NCBI GenBank assembly: GCA_045590955.1
Contig: JAZNSB010000041.1
Coordinates: 1-37,139, forward strand
Origin: JAZNSB01 sp045590955
GTDB taxonomy: Bacteria; Pseudomonadota; Alphaproteobacteria; RF32; CAG-239
Reading direction: 5' to 3'
DNA: 37,139 bases
Position numbers and translations under genes: made by a program. Positions within the stretch are counted from its first letter, which is position 1; every line of letters starts with the position of its first letter. A model generated the notes under the pieces. That model did not search any database and had not been told where the DNA came from. It worked only from the letters and a program-made list of their open reading frames with translations. Below are positions 6,665 through 14,915 of this stretch, piece after piece.

Positions 6665-9600
6665 GTGGAACCACAGTTTATACATTTACGCACACATAGC
6701 GCATATTCGCTTTCTCAGGGGGCAATGAAGGTAAAATCTTTGGTAAAGAGAGTAAAAGAACTTTCTATGCCCGCGGTTGCCATTACCGATACCAACAATA
6801 TGTTTTGCGTTAAAGAATTTTCTGACGTGGCAGCTTCTGAAGGCGTTAAACCTATTATTGGATGCCAGTTTAACCTTAAAAATCCGGACAACGAAGATGT
6901 GCTCAAAAGCAAGGGAAAAGAACTTGCTCCTGATAAGATATTGCTTTATGTTCAAAACCAAACCGGATATTCAAACATAATGCATCTAATGAAAGAGTTC
7001 TATCTTAACACTCAAGATCAAAGCGAACCTCAACTAACCATAGAAGCTTTAAAATCTTCCAATGAAGGTTTAATATGTTTAACTGGCGGTCCGGAGGGGC
7101 AATTGGGCAGACTTTTGCTTGAGAACAGAAAACCTGAAGCAATAGAGCATTTGAAACAATTAAAAGAGATTTTCGGGGATAGGCTTTATATTGAAATTTC
7201 CAGAATAGGTCTTGAGGCAGAGCAAAAGACAGAAGCTGATTTTATTGACTTGGCATATACATATGATGTTCCGCTTGTTGCTACTAATGAGGCTTTTTTC
7301 TTTAATCCGGATATGTATGAGGCTCATGATGCCCTCATTTGTATTGCTCAAGCAGAATACTTGAATAATGAAGATAGAAAACACTATTCTGTTCAAAATT
7401 ATCTTAAAAGCCAAGAGCAGATGGTAGAGCTTTTTAAAGATCTTCCTGAAGCACTTGAAAATACGGTAAACATTGCCAAAAGATGTTCTTTTTTGTCAGA
7501 CTTTGTAAGTCCGTTGTTACCTATATTTGACTGTCCGGATTCTATGACACAAGACCAGTATCTGGAACAAACGGCCAAAGCAGGATTAAAAGAACGTTTG
7601 GAAACTCAGGTCTATACAGAGCAAATGACCAAGCAAGAAAAACAAGAAATAGATGCCAAATATTTTGAACGTTTGGAATATGAATTAAGTGTTATCAAAA
7701 AAATGGGTTTTGCCGGATATTTTTTAATTGTGGCAGATTTTATTAACTGGTCCAAAAACAATGGAGTACCGGTTGGTCCGGGCAGAGGTTCGGGCGCCGG
7801 TTCCATTGTTGCTTGGTCAATTAAAATCACAGGATTAGACCCTATTAAACTAGACTTGTTGTTTGAAAGATTTTTGAATCCTGAACGTATTAATATGCCC
7901 GATTTTGACGTGGATTTTTGCCAAGAAAACAGACAAAAAACAATTGAGTACGTTCAAAACAAATATGGATTTGATCATGTGGCTCAAATTATTACTTATG
8001 GAAAACTGCAAGCAAAAGCCGTAATCAGAGATGTTGGCAGGGTTTTACAAATGCCATATACTCAAGTAGATAAAATCTCCAAACTTGTTCCGGCAGGAGC
8101 TCAAGGTAAGAATGTTACTTTGCAAGAGGCATTGGAACAGGTTCCAGAATTGGAGCAAATGCGAGTAAACGATCCGCAAATAAACAAGTTGTTTGACATT
8201 GCCATGAAACTAGAAGGTTTGTATCGTCATTCAGGTGTGCATGCAGCAGGAGTTGTTATCGGTGACAGACCTTTGGAACAGCTTGTTCCTTTATATAAAG
8301 ATCCAAGAGCAGATATGCCGGTAACTCAATATGATATGAAGTTTGTTGAAACGACGGGATTGATAAAATTTGACTTTTTGGGTTTAAAAACACTGACGGT
8401 AATTCAAAAAACCGTAGATATGATAGCCAAAAATCATGGTGTTTATTTAGATATGGATAAAATATCTTTGCAAGACAAACATACATATGAACTGTTACAA
8501 AGAGGAGACACGGCCGGGGTGTTCCAATTTGAATCTGCCGGCATGAAAGACATTCACAAACAGTTAAAACCGGATAGATTTGAAGATTTAATTGCTATTG
8601 TGTCATTATATCGCCCCGGTCCTATGGACAACATTCCAAGCTATATCAAACGCAAACACGGTGAAGAAGAAATCACATATTTGCATCCTGCGTTAGAGCC
8701 CATATTAAAAGAAACATATGGCATCATGATATATCAAGAACAAGTAATGAAAATTGCTCAGGTTTTGGGCGGATATACTCTTGGCGGTGCCGATAAATTA
8801 AGAAAAGTGATGGGTAAAAAGCAAATAGAAAAAATTCCGGAACAAAGAAAATTATTTGTTGAAGGCGCCGTAAAAAACAACATTTCAGAAGAAACGGCTC
8901 AACAGATATTTGCCCAAATGGAAAAATTTGCTTCATACGGATTTAACAAGTCGCATGCTGCGGCATATGCATTAATATCATACCAAACGGCATATTTAAA
9001 AGCTCATTATCCGGTTGAGTTTATGTGTGTGACCATGTCTTTGGATATGGCAGATGTAGATAAATTAAATTTCTTCAAAGAGGAATGCAAGAAAGCATCG
9101 ATTAAAGTTTTACCTCCAGATGTAAATTTATCAGAGGCAGATTTTTGTGTTCAAGACGGCGCCATCAGATATGCCTTAAGCGCCATAAAAGGTAACGGAA
9201 TGGGTGCAATGCTATCTTTACAGGCACAAAGAGAACAAAAAGGAGCATACAAAAGCATTTCAGATTTCATACACCGTTCCGACAGCAAAATGATTGGCAA
9301 AAAACAGCTTGAAGTTTTAATAAAATCCGGAGCGTTTGACAGTTTAGATAGTAATAGAGCAAAATTATTTGAAAATTTGGAGTTGATATTAAAGAACATT
9401 TCCGCTTCATCAGAATTAAAAACCAGTAGTCAGTCTTCACTTTTCTCTACTCAGGAACTGCATTCAGAAGTAAAACTTAAAGACGTTCCAGACTGGACAG
9501 AATTGGAAAGACTGGGGCATGAAGCAGAGGTAATAGGTTTTTATTTGTCGGCCCACCCGTTGGACAGCTATGCTAAAGGTTTAGAAAAGCTAAAAGTTAA

Positions 9601-10129
9601 TGACTTTCATAAGGTTTTTCAAAATGTATTGGTAGGTTCTCAGCAAAAGGCCAAAGTAGGAGCTTGTATAGGAGAGGTCAAAAGAAAAATCAGCAAAACA
9701 GGCAAACAATATGCCAGAGTAACATTTTCAGATACAAACGGCAATTATGAAGCACTTTTATTTGCAGACAGACTTGAAATATATGAACCCATTTTAACAA
9801 GCGGTTCTCCGGTTTTGATGAATGTTACTTTAGATAAGCAAACAGAAGATTCTTTGCCCAGAATTATGATAAACAGTGTTGAATATCTTGATAAAGTAAT
9901 ATCAGAAAATGCCAAAGGTTTTACTATAGAAATTTCAGATATCAGCGCTGTAGAAAAACTAAAAGAAGTTTTGGCGAGGGATAAAAAAGGTACAAACGTA
10001 ATATATATTAAGCCTATGGATAAAGATTGGGAAATAAAAATTGAGTTGGCATATAGATATGCTTTGAGTGATAATACCCTCGGAGAAATAAAAGCCATTC
10101 AGGGAATATCAAAGGTGGAGGAGTTATAA
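6665..10129 (+). CDS. dnaE: DNA polymerase III subunit alpha
   Basis: This 1154-residue replicative polymerase has the full DnaE layout. The N-terminal PHP domain starts at FIHLRTHSAYSLSQGAMK. The palm/finger core contains GPGRGSGAGSIVAW and the metal-binding PDFDVDF (about residues 412-418). The SLYRPGPMDNIPSYIKRKHG and YQEQVMKIAQVLGGYTLGGADKLRKVMGKK blocks follow. Then come a helix-hairpin-helix region, a candidate beta-clamp-binding motif QSSLF starting at residue 923 and an OB fold (KVGACIGEVKRKISKTGKQYARVTFSD). The start is GTG, with AGGGAGA 5-7 bases upstream. The two following membrane genes may be read from the same transcript, because the next Shine-Dalgarno is embedded in the dnaE 3' end. 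Confidence 0.98.
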   Translation: MEPQFIHLRTHSAYSLSQGAMKVKSLVKRVKELSMPAVAITDTNNMFCVKEFSDVAASEGVKPIIGCQFNLKNPDNEDVLKSKGKELAPDKILLYVQNQTGYSNIMHLMKEFYLNTQDQSEPQLTIEALKSSNEGLICLTGGPEGQLGRLLLENRKPEAIEHLKQLKEIFGDRLYIEISRIGLEAEQKTEADFIDLAYTYDVPLVATNEAFFFNPDMYEAHDALICIAQAEYLNNEDRKHYSVQNYLKSQEQMVELFKDLPEALENTVNIAKRCSFLSDFVSPLLPIFDCPDSMTQDQYLEQTAKAGLKERLETQVYTEQMTKQEKQEIDAKYFERLEYELSVIKKMGFAGYFLIVADFINWSKNNGVPVGPGRGSGAGSIVAWSIKITGLDPIKLDLLFERFLNPERINMPDFDVDFCQENRQKTIEYVQNKYGFDHVAQIITYGKLQAKAVIRDVGRVLQMPYTQVDKISKLVPAGAQGKNVTLQEALEQVPELEQMRVNDPQINKLFDIAMKLEGLYRHSGVHAAGVVIGDRPLEQLVPLYKDPRADMPVTQYDMKFVETTGLIKFDFLGLKTLTVIQKTVDMIAKNHGVYLDMDKISLQDKHTYELLQRGDTAGVFQFESAGMKDIHKQLKPDRFEDLIAIVSLYRPGPMDNIPSYIKRKHGEEEITYLHPALEPILKETYGIMIYQEQVMKIAQVLGGYTLGGADKLRKVMGKKQIEKIPEQRKLFVEGAVKNNISEETAQQIFAQMEKFASYGFNKSHAAAYALISYQTAYLKAHYPVEFMCVTMSLDMADVDKLNFFKEECKKASIKVLPPDVNLSEADFCVQDGAIRYALSAIKGNGMGAMLSLQAQREQKGAYKSISDFIHRSDSKMIGKKQLEVLIKSGAFDSLDSNRAKLFENLELILKNISASSELKTSSQSSLFSTQELHSEVKLKDVPDWTELERLGHEAEVIGFYLSAHPLDSYAKGLEKLKVNDFHKVFQNVLVGSQQKAKVGACIGEVKRKISKTGKQYARVTFSDTNGNYEALLFADRLEIYEPILTSGSPVLMNVTLDKQTEDSLPRIMINSVEYLDKVISENAKGFTIEISDISAVEKLKEVLARDKKGTNVIYIKPMDKDWEIKIELAYRYALSDNTLGEIKAIQGISKVEEL

Positions 10130-10131
10130 AT

Positions 10132-10908
10132 ATGAAAATGCCGTTTATGAAAATGATTATGTCACCTATTCAAAACCTATTTTCAAATATAAAAACATTT
10201 TTGTATATATCTGTGTTTTGTGGTTTGATAACTTCGCTAATTTCTGTTGTTTTAGGTATTGATATGAGCTGTTTGCTGAATATAAGTATTGCAAACAACA
10301 GTTGTAATGTAAGTGAATTGGCAATTGTTATTGCAACATTACTAAAAACACTGTTATTCTTTTTTTGTATTATTTGGTATGCGGTTTCTTTAGATAAACA
10401 ATGTTGGCAAAATCCTAAGCGTATTTTTCTGGCAGGAAAAAAACTGTTATTTGCATTCGGTGGGTTGGTTTTATTTTTAATAATTAATTTATGTCCTCTT
10501 TTTTCTTTGGGGTTAATGTATATAAGAGTTCCAAATGAAAATTGGAAAATAGAAGTGTTTGTTTTTGCATTTTTCTTTATTTTGATGTTGTTGCCAATTG
10601 TTCTGCTCAGATTTTACAGTATTTTCTGGGATTTAATTTCATTTAACAACCCTCAGTCAGTAAAAAAAGTATGGCAACAAACTTCCGGCAATGGCACAAA
10701 ATTGTTGGCAGTTTCTTTTTTGTGGTTGATAGTTAGTATTAGTATTTTAAGGTACTACCATACAGTGTTTTCTCTACAAGAAACATCAGGTTTTTTGAAA
10801 GCATTTGTTTTTGAGTGTGGCTATAGCGTTGTTTTATTTTTTGGTTCGGCAATATTTGTAAACATTGCACAAGTTCAAAAAAGCATATTACAAGGAGATA
10901 ATAAATGA
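10132..10908 (+). CDS. Hypothetical multi-pass membrane protein
   Basis: This 258-residue protein is not recognised. It has about six hydrophobic segments, near residues 23-42, 60-83, 100-122, 138-160, 186-204 and 230-250. Between helices 2 and 3 is a charged cytoplasmic-looking loop (SLDKQCWQNPKRIFLAGKK). The ATG follows a strong GGAGGAG embedded in the last codons of dnaE, 2 bp after its stop. The next gene overlaps by ATGA and has the same size, topology and N-terminal pattern, so the pair look like paralogues that could form a hetero-oligomer. I see no catalytic or transport motif. Confidence 0.8.
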   Translation: MKMPFMKMIMSPIQNLFSNIKTFLYISVFCGLITSLISVVLGIDMSCLLNISIANNSCNVSELAIVIATLLKTLLFFFCIIWYAVSLDKQCWQNPKRIFLAGKKLLFAFGGLVLFLIINLCPLFSLGLMYIRVPNENWKIEVFVFAFFFILMLLPIVLLRFYSIFWDLISFNNPQSVKKVWQQTSGNGTKLLAVSFLWLIVSISILRYYHTVFSLQETSGFLKAFVFECGYSVVLFFGSAIFVNIAQVQKSILQGDNK

Positions 10909-11687
10909 TAAAAATTCCGTTTATTGAAAGCTTAAAAAGAAGCATAATATATATGCTTACAAATATGGATTTGTTTATAAAGATAACCTCAGCTTGGTTT
11001 TTGTTGCTTATTGTTGAAGCTTTGTGCGGGTTCCCGTTTTTAAATAGTAGCACATTGGACGCTCAAGGCGATTCTCTGAGCTCTTTTGTGTCTGCCACCA
11101 TCATCGCTCTTGCTGGCGTAATTGTTTCTGTAAATTATTACAGAGCTATCATCTTAAGAGAAAAAAAGAAATACTTTACCATAAGCTTTGGTAAAAGAGA
11201 GTTGCTTTATATATTATATAGCATCTTGTATGTTACCATAATAGCAGTTCCCACATTACTCTTGATTTTTGTATGTGTGTTTATCATAAAATTATTTGCG
11301 TTGCCGGCAGTTGTAGTTCATTACTTAACATTATTGCCAATAATTGTAGGCATTATAGCCAGTAGAACAGTGTTGGTTTTTCCTGCAATATCTATAGACA
11401 ACAAAGATTTAAGAATGCTTGCTTCATTTAAGATATTAAAAGGAAATGCATTGAAAATGTTTTTTGGACCGTTTTTATTTGCGTTACCCATAACACTGTT
11501 GCTTATTTTGATATCAAATATTAAACAGTCGGTTGGAGATAATTTTATATATAGCTTGATGTTATCTGCAGTAGCATTGTTTGCCACACTTTTTGATACA
11601 GCAATAAAAGCTACATTTTTTGCGCACATATATCAATACACAATGCATTTCTTAAAAGAAAACAGCATTGATGATATGCAAGAATAA
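10905..11687 (+). CDS. Hypothetical multi-pass membrane protein, probable paralogue of the preceding gene
   Basis: This 260-residue protein has about six hydrophobic segments and is not recognised. The opening IKIPFIESLKRSIIYMLTNMDLFIKI parallels the preceding protein's KMPFMKMIMSPIQNLFSNIKTFLYI. The loop after helix 2 (YYRAIILREKKKYFTISFGKRELLY) parallels YAVSLDKQCWQNPKRIFLAGKKLLF. The ATGA overlap with the upstream stop indicates translational coupling. It ends 2 bp before the convergent DUF2207-type gene. The function is unknown. Membrane location is a safe prediction. Confidence 0.8.
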   Translation: MIKIPFIESLKRSIIYMLTNMDLFIKITSAWFLLLIVEALCGFPFLNSSTLDAQGDSLSSFVSATIIALAGVIVSVNYYRAIILREKKKYFTISFGKRELLYILYSILYVTIIAVPTLLLIFVCVFIIKLFALPAVVVHYLTLLPIIVGIIASRTVLVFPAISIDNKDLRMLASFKILKGNALKMFFGPFLFALPITLLLILISNIKQSVGDNFIYSLMLSAVALFATLFDTAIKATFFAHIYQYTMHFLKENSIDDMQE

Positions 11688-11689
11688 AA

Positions 11690-13741
11690 TTAAAAGCTGC
11701 ATTTTTCTTTTATTTTATCCCAAAGAGCTATCATGTTTATGTTAGACGTATTTTGCTTTAATTGATCAATGTTAATTTGCAAGGCATAAAGCATTGATTG
11801 GTTTGTGGCAAAATCTCTTTCATTTATTTCTGAGAGTTTTTTTTCTGCCATAAATGCGCAATAATCTTCAACGTCTTTGAGAATGTTTTGATAAAAGACG
11901 TTATGCTGGGCAAACATTTTTGTAAAATATACAATTGTCCACACACACAATACCATCAACACGGAAGCTGGCAAAGATATAAAACCGGATAAAGCAATTG
12001 TCATCAGTGCAGATATAATTAATGACAATGTTTTTAAAGCAATAGATATTTTTTTGCCGGCTTTAATAAAAAACATCAGGGCCAACAGAATAGAAACCGT
12101 ATCTGCAATCAACAAAGCGCTAAATACAAGCAGTTTATCTGTTTCCATAGCAACAACGGCTCCTTGAGCAAACAATAGCATCAAGGTTGCAAAAGCGGTA
12201 TAATTAAAATTAAGTTTTAACAAAAAGCTTCTGAACCTAAACAAGGTATCTTTTTTAACGGCAGTAAAAGCTCTTTGCAGTTTTAGTCTGTTTTGATCGT
12301 TTATCAGGCAAAAAGATTCTTGGTTTGGAAATAGAGCCTTAACGGCTTTTTGCTCAGCAGATGTCAAAGCAGAAAGATTGTCGGAAGTTTTTATCAAAGA
12401 AATTTCTGGGTTTTCTGAAGGTTTCATGACGTTCTTTTTGCAAATTTCCATTAAAGATGCAACAAAAGACACGTTATCAAAAACTCTATGTTTTATCAAC
12501 CTCATCATTTGAGGAGTTTTCTTTAAGAATATATTTGTTTTAGATTCGTTGTTTTTTATAGATTTAAAAGACAACATATATGAAATGCCGATGGCAATGA
12601 GAGCTAGCAACGCAAACAACATATCGCCAAAATCATCTATAATCCATGATATTTTACCGGCAAAAGTGGGTTTAATTGTTTGCGATTTTGCAACAGAAGT
12701 AAAGGCATAAATGCTTTCCCCGGGCAACAAAGGTCTTGTAGATGTAAAGCCGATAGAGTTTTCATTATCCATAGAGTAAGCAACCAAATTTTCAAAACGT
12801 TTATTTGCAAATCCAACAGAAGCAGAGTGAGAAATAATTTTTACATCTGCCGGAAAATTGATGGAAAATGCAGCAGCAGAAATTACGGCATTTAAGGAGT
12901 TGTTTGTCAAATTCCAATATATTTCATCAAAATCATCATAATGATTAATTAAACGGTTTGTCAGATAAGAAAATTTGTATTCATAAATTCCCGGATTAAT
13001 AGGGTTTTTATCTTGCGGAACAACAATAAAGTTATTTGCATATTTTTGTAAACTATAATTTTCTTTATTTCCGTTAATAGATACTTCAAGCAGTCTGAAG
13101 CCGGATTTTTTGAGTTCATTTTTTCTGTCAGCAATAAAATAAGGCAAACTTCTTGATAGTTTATTTTTTAGGTTTTGTGCATTTGCAAGCACAACTATTG
13201 TCTCATCAATTTTTGCCATTCCGTAAGGCAGAATGTTTATTTGAGTAAACATATAAGGAATATGCTCCATTGCGGGCACATCAATATATTGATCCAAAGA
13301 AGACACATAAACAGAAATTGTTTCAATGCTTCTTTGCTGAGGGATAACAGTGTTTGTTTTCGGGCTGTCTGTTGGTGCTTGAACTTGTTCTGGTTGATTT
13401 GTAACTTTAGCCAAAGCTTTTTCATACATATTTTGAAACATTGATTTTTGTTTAGCTTTTTCCATTTCCAAAATTGCCGGAGGTTTTTGAACACTTGAAT
13501 AGGTATTTCCGTTTGTTGCCACGGCATCTTCTTCGTATGCACTTACGCCAGATTCTATTCTGTCTACAATATATTGGTTTATATCTTTAATTCTTAATAT
13601 CCTTGGCTGTTTGTTTGCTTGTTTTTTTGTTTGTTTTGCAATGTTTTGTGCCTTATCCAAATCTATTACAGACTGTGATTTTGCTTCACAAATTGCAGGG
13701 ATTAAGAGTAAAACCGACATAAATACAAAAATTTTTTTCAT
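11690..13741 (-). CDS. DUF2207-type membrane protein
   Basis: This 683-residue protein starts with a Sec signal peptide (MKKIFVFMSVLLLIPAICEA, cleavage after CEA). A Lys/Gln-rich linker follows, then an exported beta-rich domain at about residues 135-370. That domain contains the DUF2207-like elements ISVYVSSLDQYIDVPAMEHIPYM, GIYEYKFSYLTNRLINHYDDFDEIYWNLTNNS and FPADVKI. A transmembrane helix IDDFGDMLFALLALIAIGISYML (about 366-392) follows. The cytoplasmic segment contains LTSAEQKAVKALFP, and two to four more helices lie near 530-620. DUF2207 proteins are widespread and of unknown function. The N-terminal linker is longer than I expect for the family. The gene is divergent from the GlmU-like gene and convergent with the membrane pair. 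Confidence 0.82.
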   Translation of the reverse strand: MKKIFVFMSVLLLIPAICEAKSQSVIDLDKAQNIAKQTKKQANKQPRILRIKDINQYIVDRIESGVSAYEEDAVATNGNTYSSVQKPPAILEMEKAKQKSMFQNMYEKALAKVTNQPEQVQAPTDSPKTNTVIPQQRSIETISVYVSSLDQYIDVPAMEHIPYMFTQINILPYGMAKIDETIVVLANAQNLKNKLSRSLPYFIADRKNELKKSGFRLLEVSINGNKENYSLQKYANNFIVVPQDKNPINPGIYEYKFSYLTNRLINHYDDFDEIYWNLTNNSLNAVISAAAFSINFPADVKIISHSASVGFANKRFENLVAYSMDNENSIGFTSTRPLLPGESIYAFTSVAKSQTIKPTFAGKISWIIDDFGDMLFALLALIAIGISYMLSFKSIKNNESKTNIFLKKTPQMMRLIKHRVFDNVSFVASLMEICKKNVMKPSENPEISLIKTSDNLSALTSAEQKAVKALFPNQESFCLINDQNRLKLQRAFTAVKKDTLFRFRSFLLKLNFNYTAFATLMLLFAQGAVVAMETDKLLVFSALLIADTVSILLALMFFIKAGKKISIALKTLSLIISALMTIALSGFISLPASVLMVLCVWTIVYFTKMFAQHNVFYQNILKDVEDYCAFMAEKKLSEINERDFATNQSMLYALQINIDQLKQNTSNINMIALWDKIKEKCSF

Positions 13742-13815
13742 AACATTTTAATCCTTGTTGCCCAAAAACTAATATATGATAACATACAATAAAAGTATTA
13801 AAAAGGAGATAACAA

Positions 13816-14550
13816 ATGGAAGAAAAAATCGGAGCCATTGTTTTGGCGGCAGGTCATGGTACCAGAATGGGGGGAGATAAACCTAAAGCAATGTTTGAAG
13901 TTGCCGGAAAGCCAATGATTCGTCACATTCTTGATACATTGGATGAGTTAAATGTTGATAAAACTTGGGTTGTTATAAGTCCAAAAGGTCAAAGTTTGGC
14001 TCAGGAAGTTAGCCCTATAGAAACGGTTTTGCAACCGCAAGCACTTGGTACGGGACACGCTGTTAAAGTTTGTAAAGAAGCTTTATCAGATTTTGATGGT
14101 AAAGTTTTTGTCATTTTTGGTGACACACCTTTGGTTGAAGCAAAAACATATAGGCAAATGATATCAAAGCTTGATGAAGGAAATGCAATAGTTGTTGTAG
14201 GTTTTAAAACCGGCAGAGCTAACCAGTATGGCAGATTTTTGCTTGGCGCTGAAGGAATAGAAGAAATTATAGAATATAAAGAACAAAGACCCGAATATGA
14301 TAGTTTGAAATATGTAAATTCAGGTATTATGCTTTTTGATAGCACATATATGTTTGAGCTTATAGATAAAATCAGCAATAATAACAAGTCTGGTGAGTAT
14401 CCGCTTACAGAAGTAATAAAACTTGCCAGAGAAAAGGGGCTAAAATGCGCCATGATAGAGGCTGATGAAAAGCAGATGCATTCGGCAAATACCAAAGAAG
14501 AATTAGCAGAACTTGAAAGATATTACCATGAAAGAAAGAATAATAATTAG
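13816..14550 (+). CDS. GlmU-type sugar-phosphate uridylyltransferase, nucleotidyltransferase domain only
   Basis: This 244-residue protein matches the N-terminal half of GlmU, which makes UDP-N-acetylglucosamine from UTP and GlcNAc-1-phosphate. It has the signature IVLAAGHGTRMGGDKPKAMFEVAGKPMI (about residues 8-35), the GlmU-specific QPQALGTGHAV, the metal-site IFGDTPLV, VGFKTGRANQYGRFL, VNSGIMLFD and GEYPLTEVIKLAREKG. It stops there. The left-handed beta-helix acetyltransferase domain that makes GlmU about 450 residues is absent, and the downstream gene does not supply it. AAGGAGAT lies 6 bases before the ATG. It may be a second uridylyltransferase or part of a split GlmU, so I leave the symbol blank. 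Confidence 0.88.
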   Translation: MEEKIGAIVLAAGHGTRMGGDKPKAMFEVAGKPMIRHILDTLDELNVDKTWVVISPKGQSLAQEVSPIETVLQPQALGTGHAVKVCKEALSDFDGKVFVIFGDTPLVEAKTYRQMISKLDEGNAIVVVGFKTGRANQYGRFLLGAEGIEEIIEYKEQRPEYDSLKYVNSGIMLFDSTYMFELIDKISNNNKSGEYPLTEVIKLAREKGLKCAMIEADEKQMHSANTKEELAELERYYHERKNNN

Positions 14551-14914
14551 AGAAAGATCGGATTTTAAATGGTTTGCTCCGGCGGTGGGTTTTACCATCA
14601 TAATTTTTGCCATGATTTTTTTGGTGGTATTCTTGTCTCCCAGAGAAGATGAGTTAAACAGGGGTTTCATTCCGTGTACCAATAAATTGGCAGAAGATAT
14701 GTCCGCTTGTGATAACACTTTGTGCATATTTAAAGCAGTTGTTAACGATAATATATGTAATATCAAGGTAATTGGAGAAGGTTTTGCTTTGTGGTTTAAT
14801 AAAGAACAGCCTTTTCCTTGGTCAAATTATATTTTTACACCTCAAATTGATGAAGAAACCGCCAAGGCAAAAAAAGAGATGCAAGAATTGTTAAAAATAA
14901 AAAAGGTAGATTAA
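14528..14914 (+). CDS. Hypothetical single-pass membrane protein with four cysteines
   Basis: This 128-residue protein is not recognised. A basic N-terminus (KERIIIRERSDFKWF) is followed by one transmembrane segment APAVGFTIIIFAMIFLVVFL. The probable periplasmic part contains four cysteines (IPCTNKL, SACDN, TLCIF, NICNIK) that could form disulfides, followed by a charged C-terminal helix. I chose ATG 14528 over the in-frame TTG at 14513. GAAAGA is suitably placed upstream of the ATG, although the gene then still overlaps the GlmU-like gene by 23 bp. The pepF start follows 1 bp after the stop, so the three genes form a likely operon. Confidence 0.75.
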   Translation: MKERIIIRERSDFKWFAPAVGFTIIIFAMIFLVVFLSPREDELNRGFIPCTNKLAEDMSACDNTLCIFKAVVNDNICNIKVIGEGFALWFNKEQPFPWSNYIFTPQIDEETAKAKKEMQELLKIKKVD

Positions 14915-14915
14915 C

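Noticed and set aside
14001..14495. 164-codon reverse-strand frame antisense to the GlmU-like gene
   Set aside because: It lies wholly opposite conserved nucleotidyltransferase motifs and has no family resemblance.
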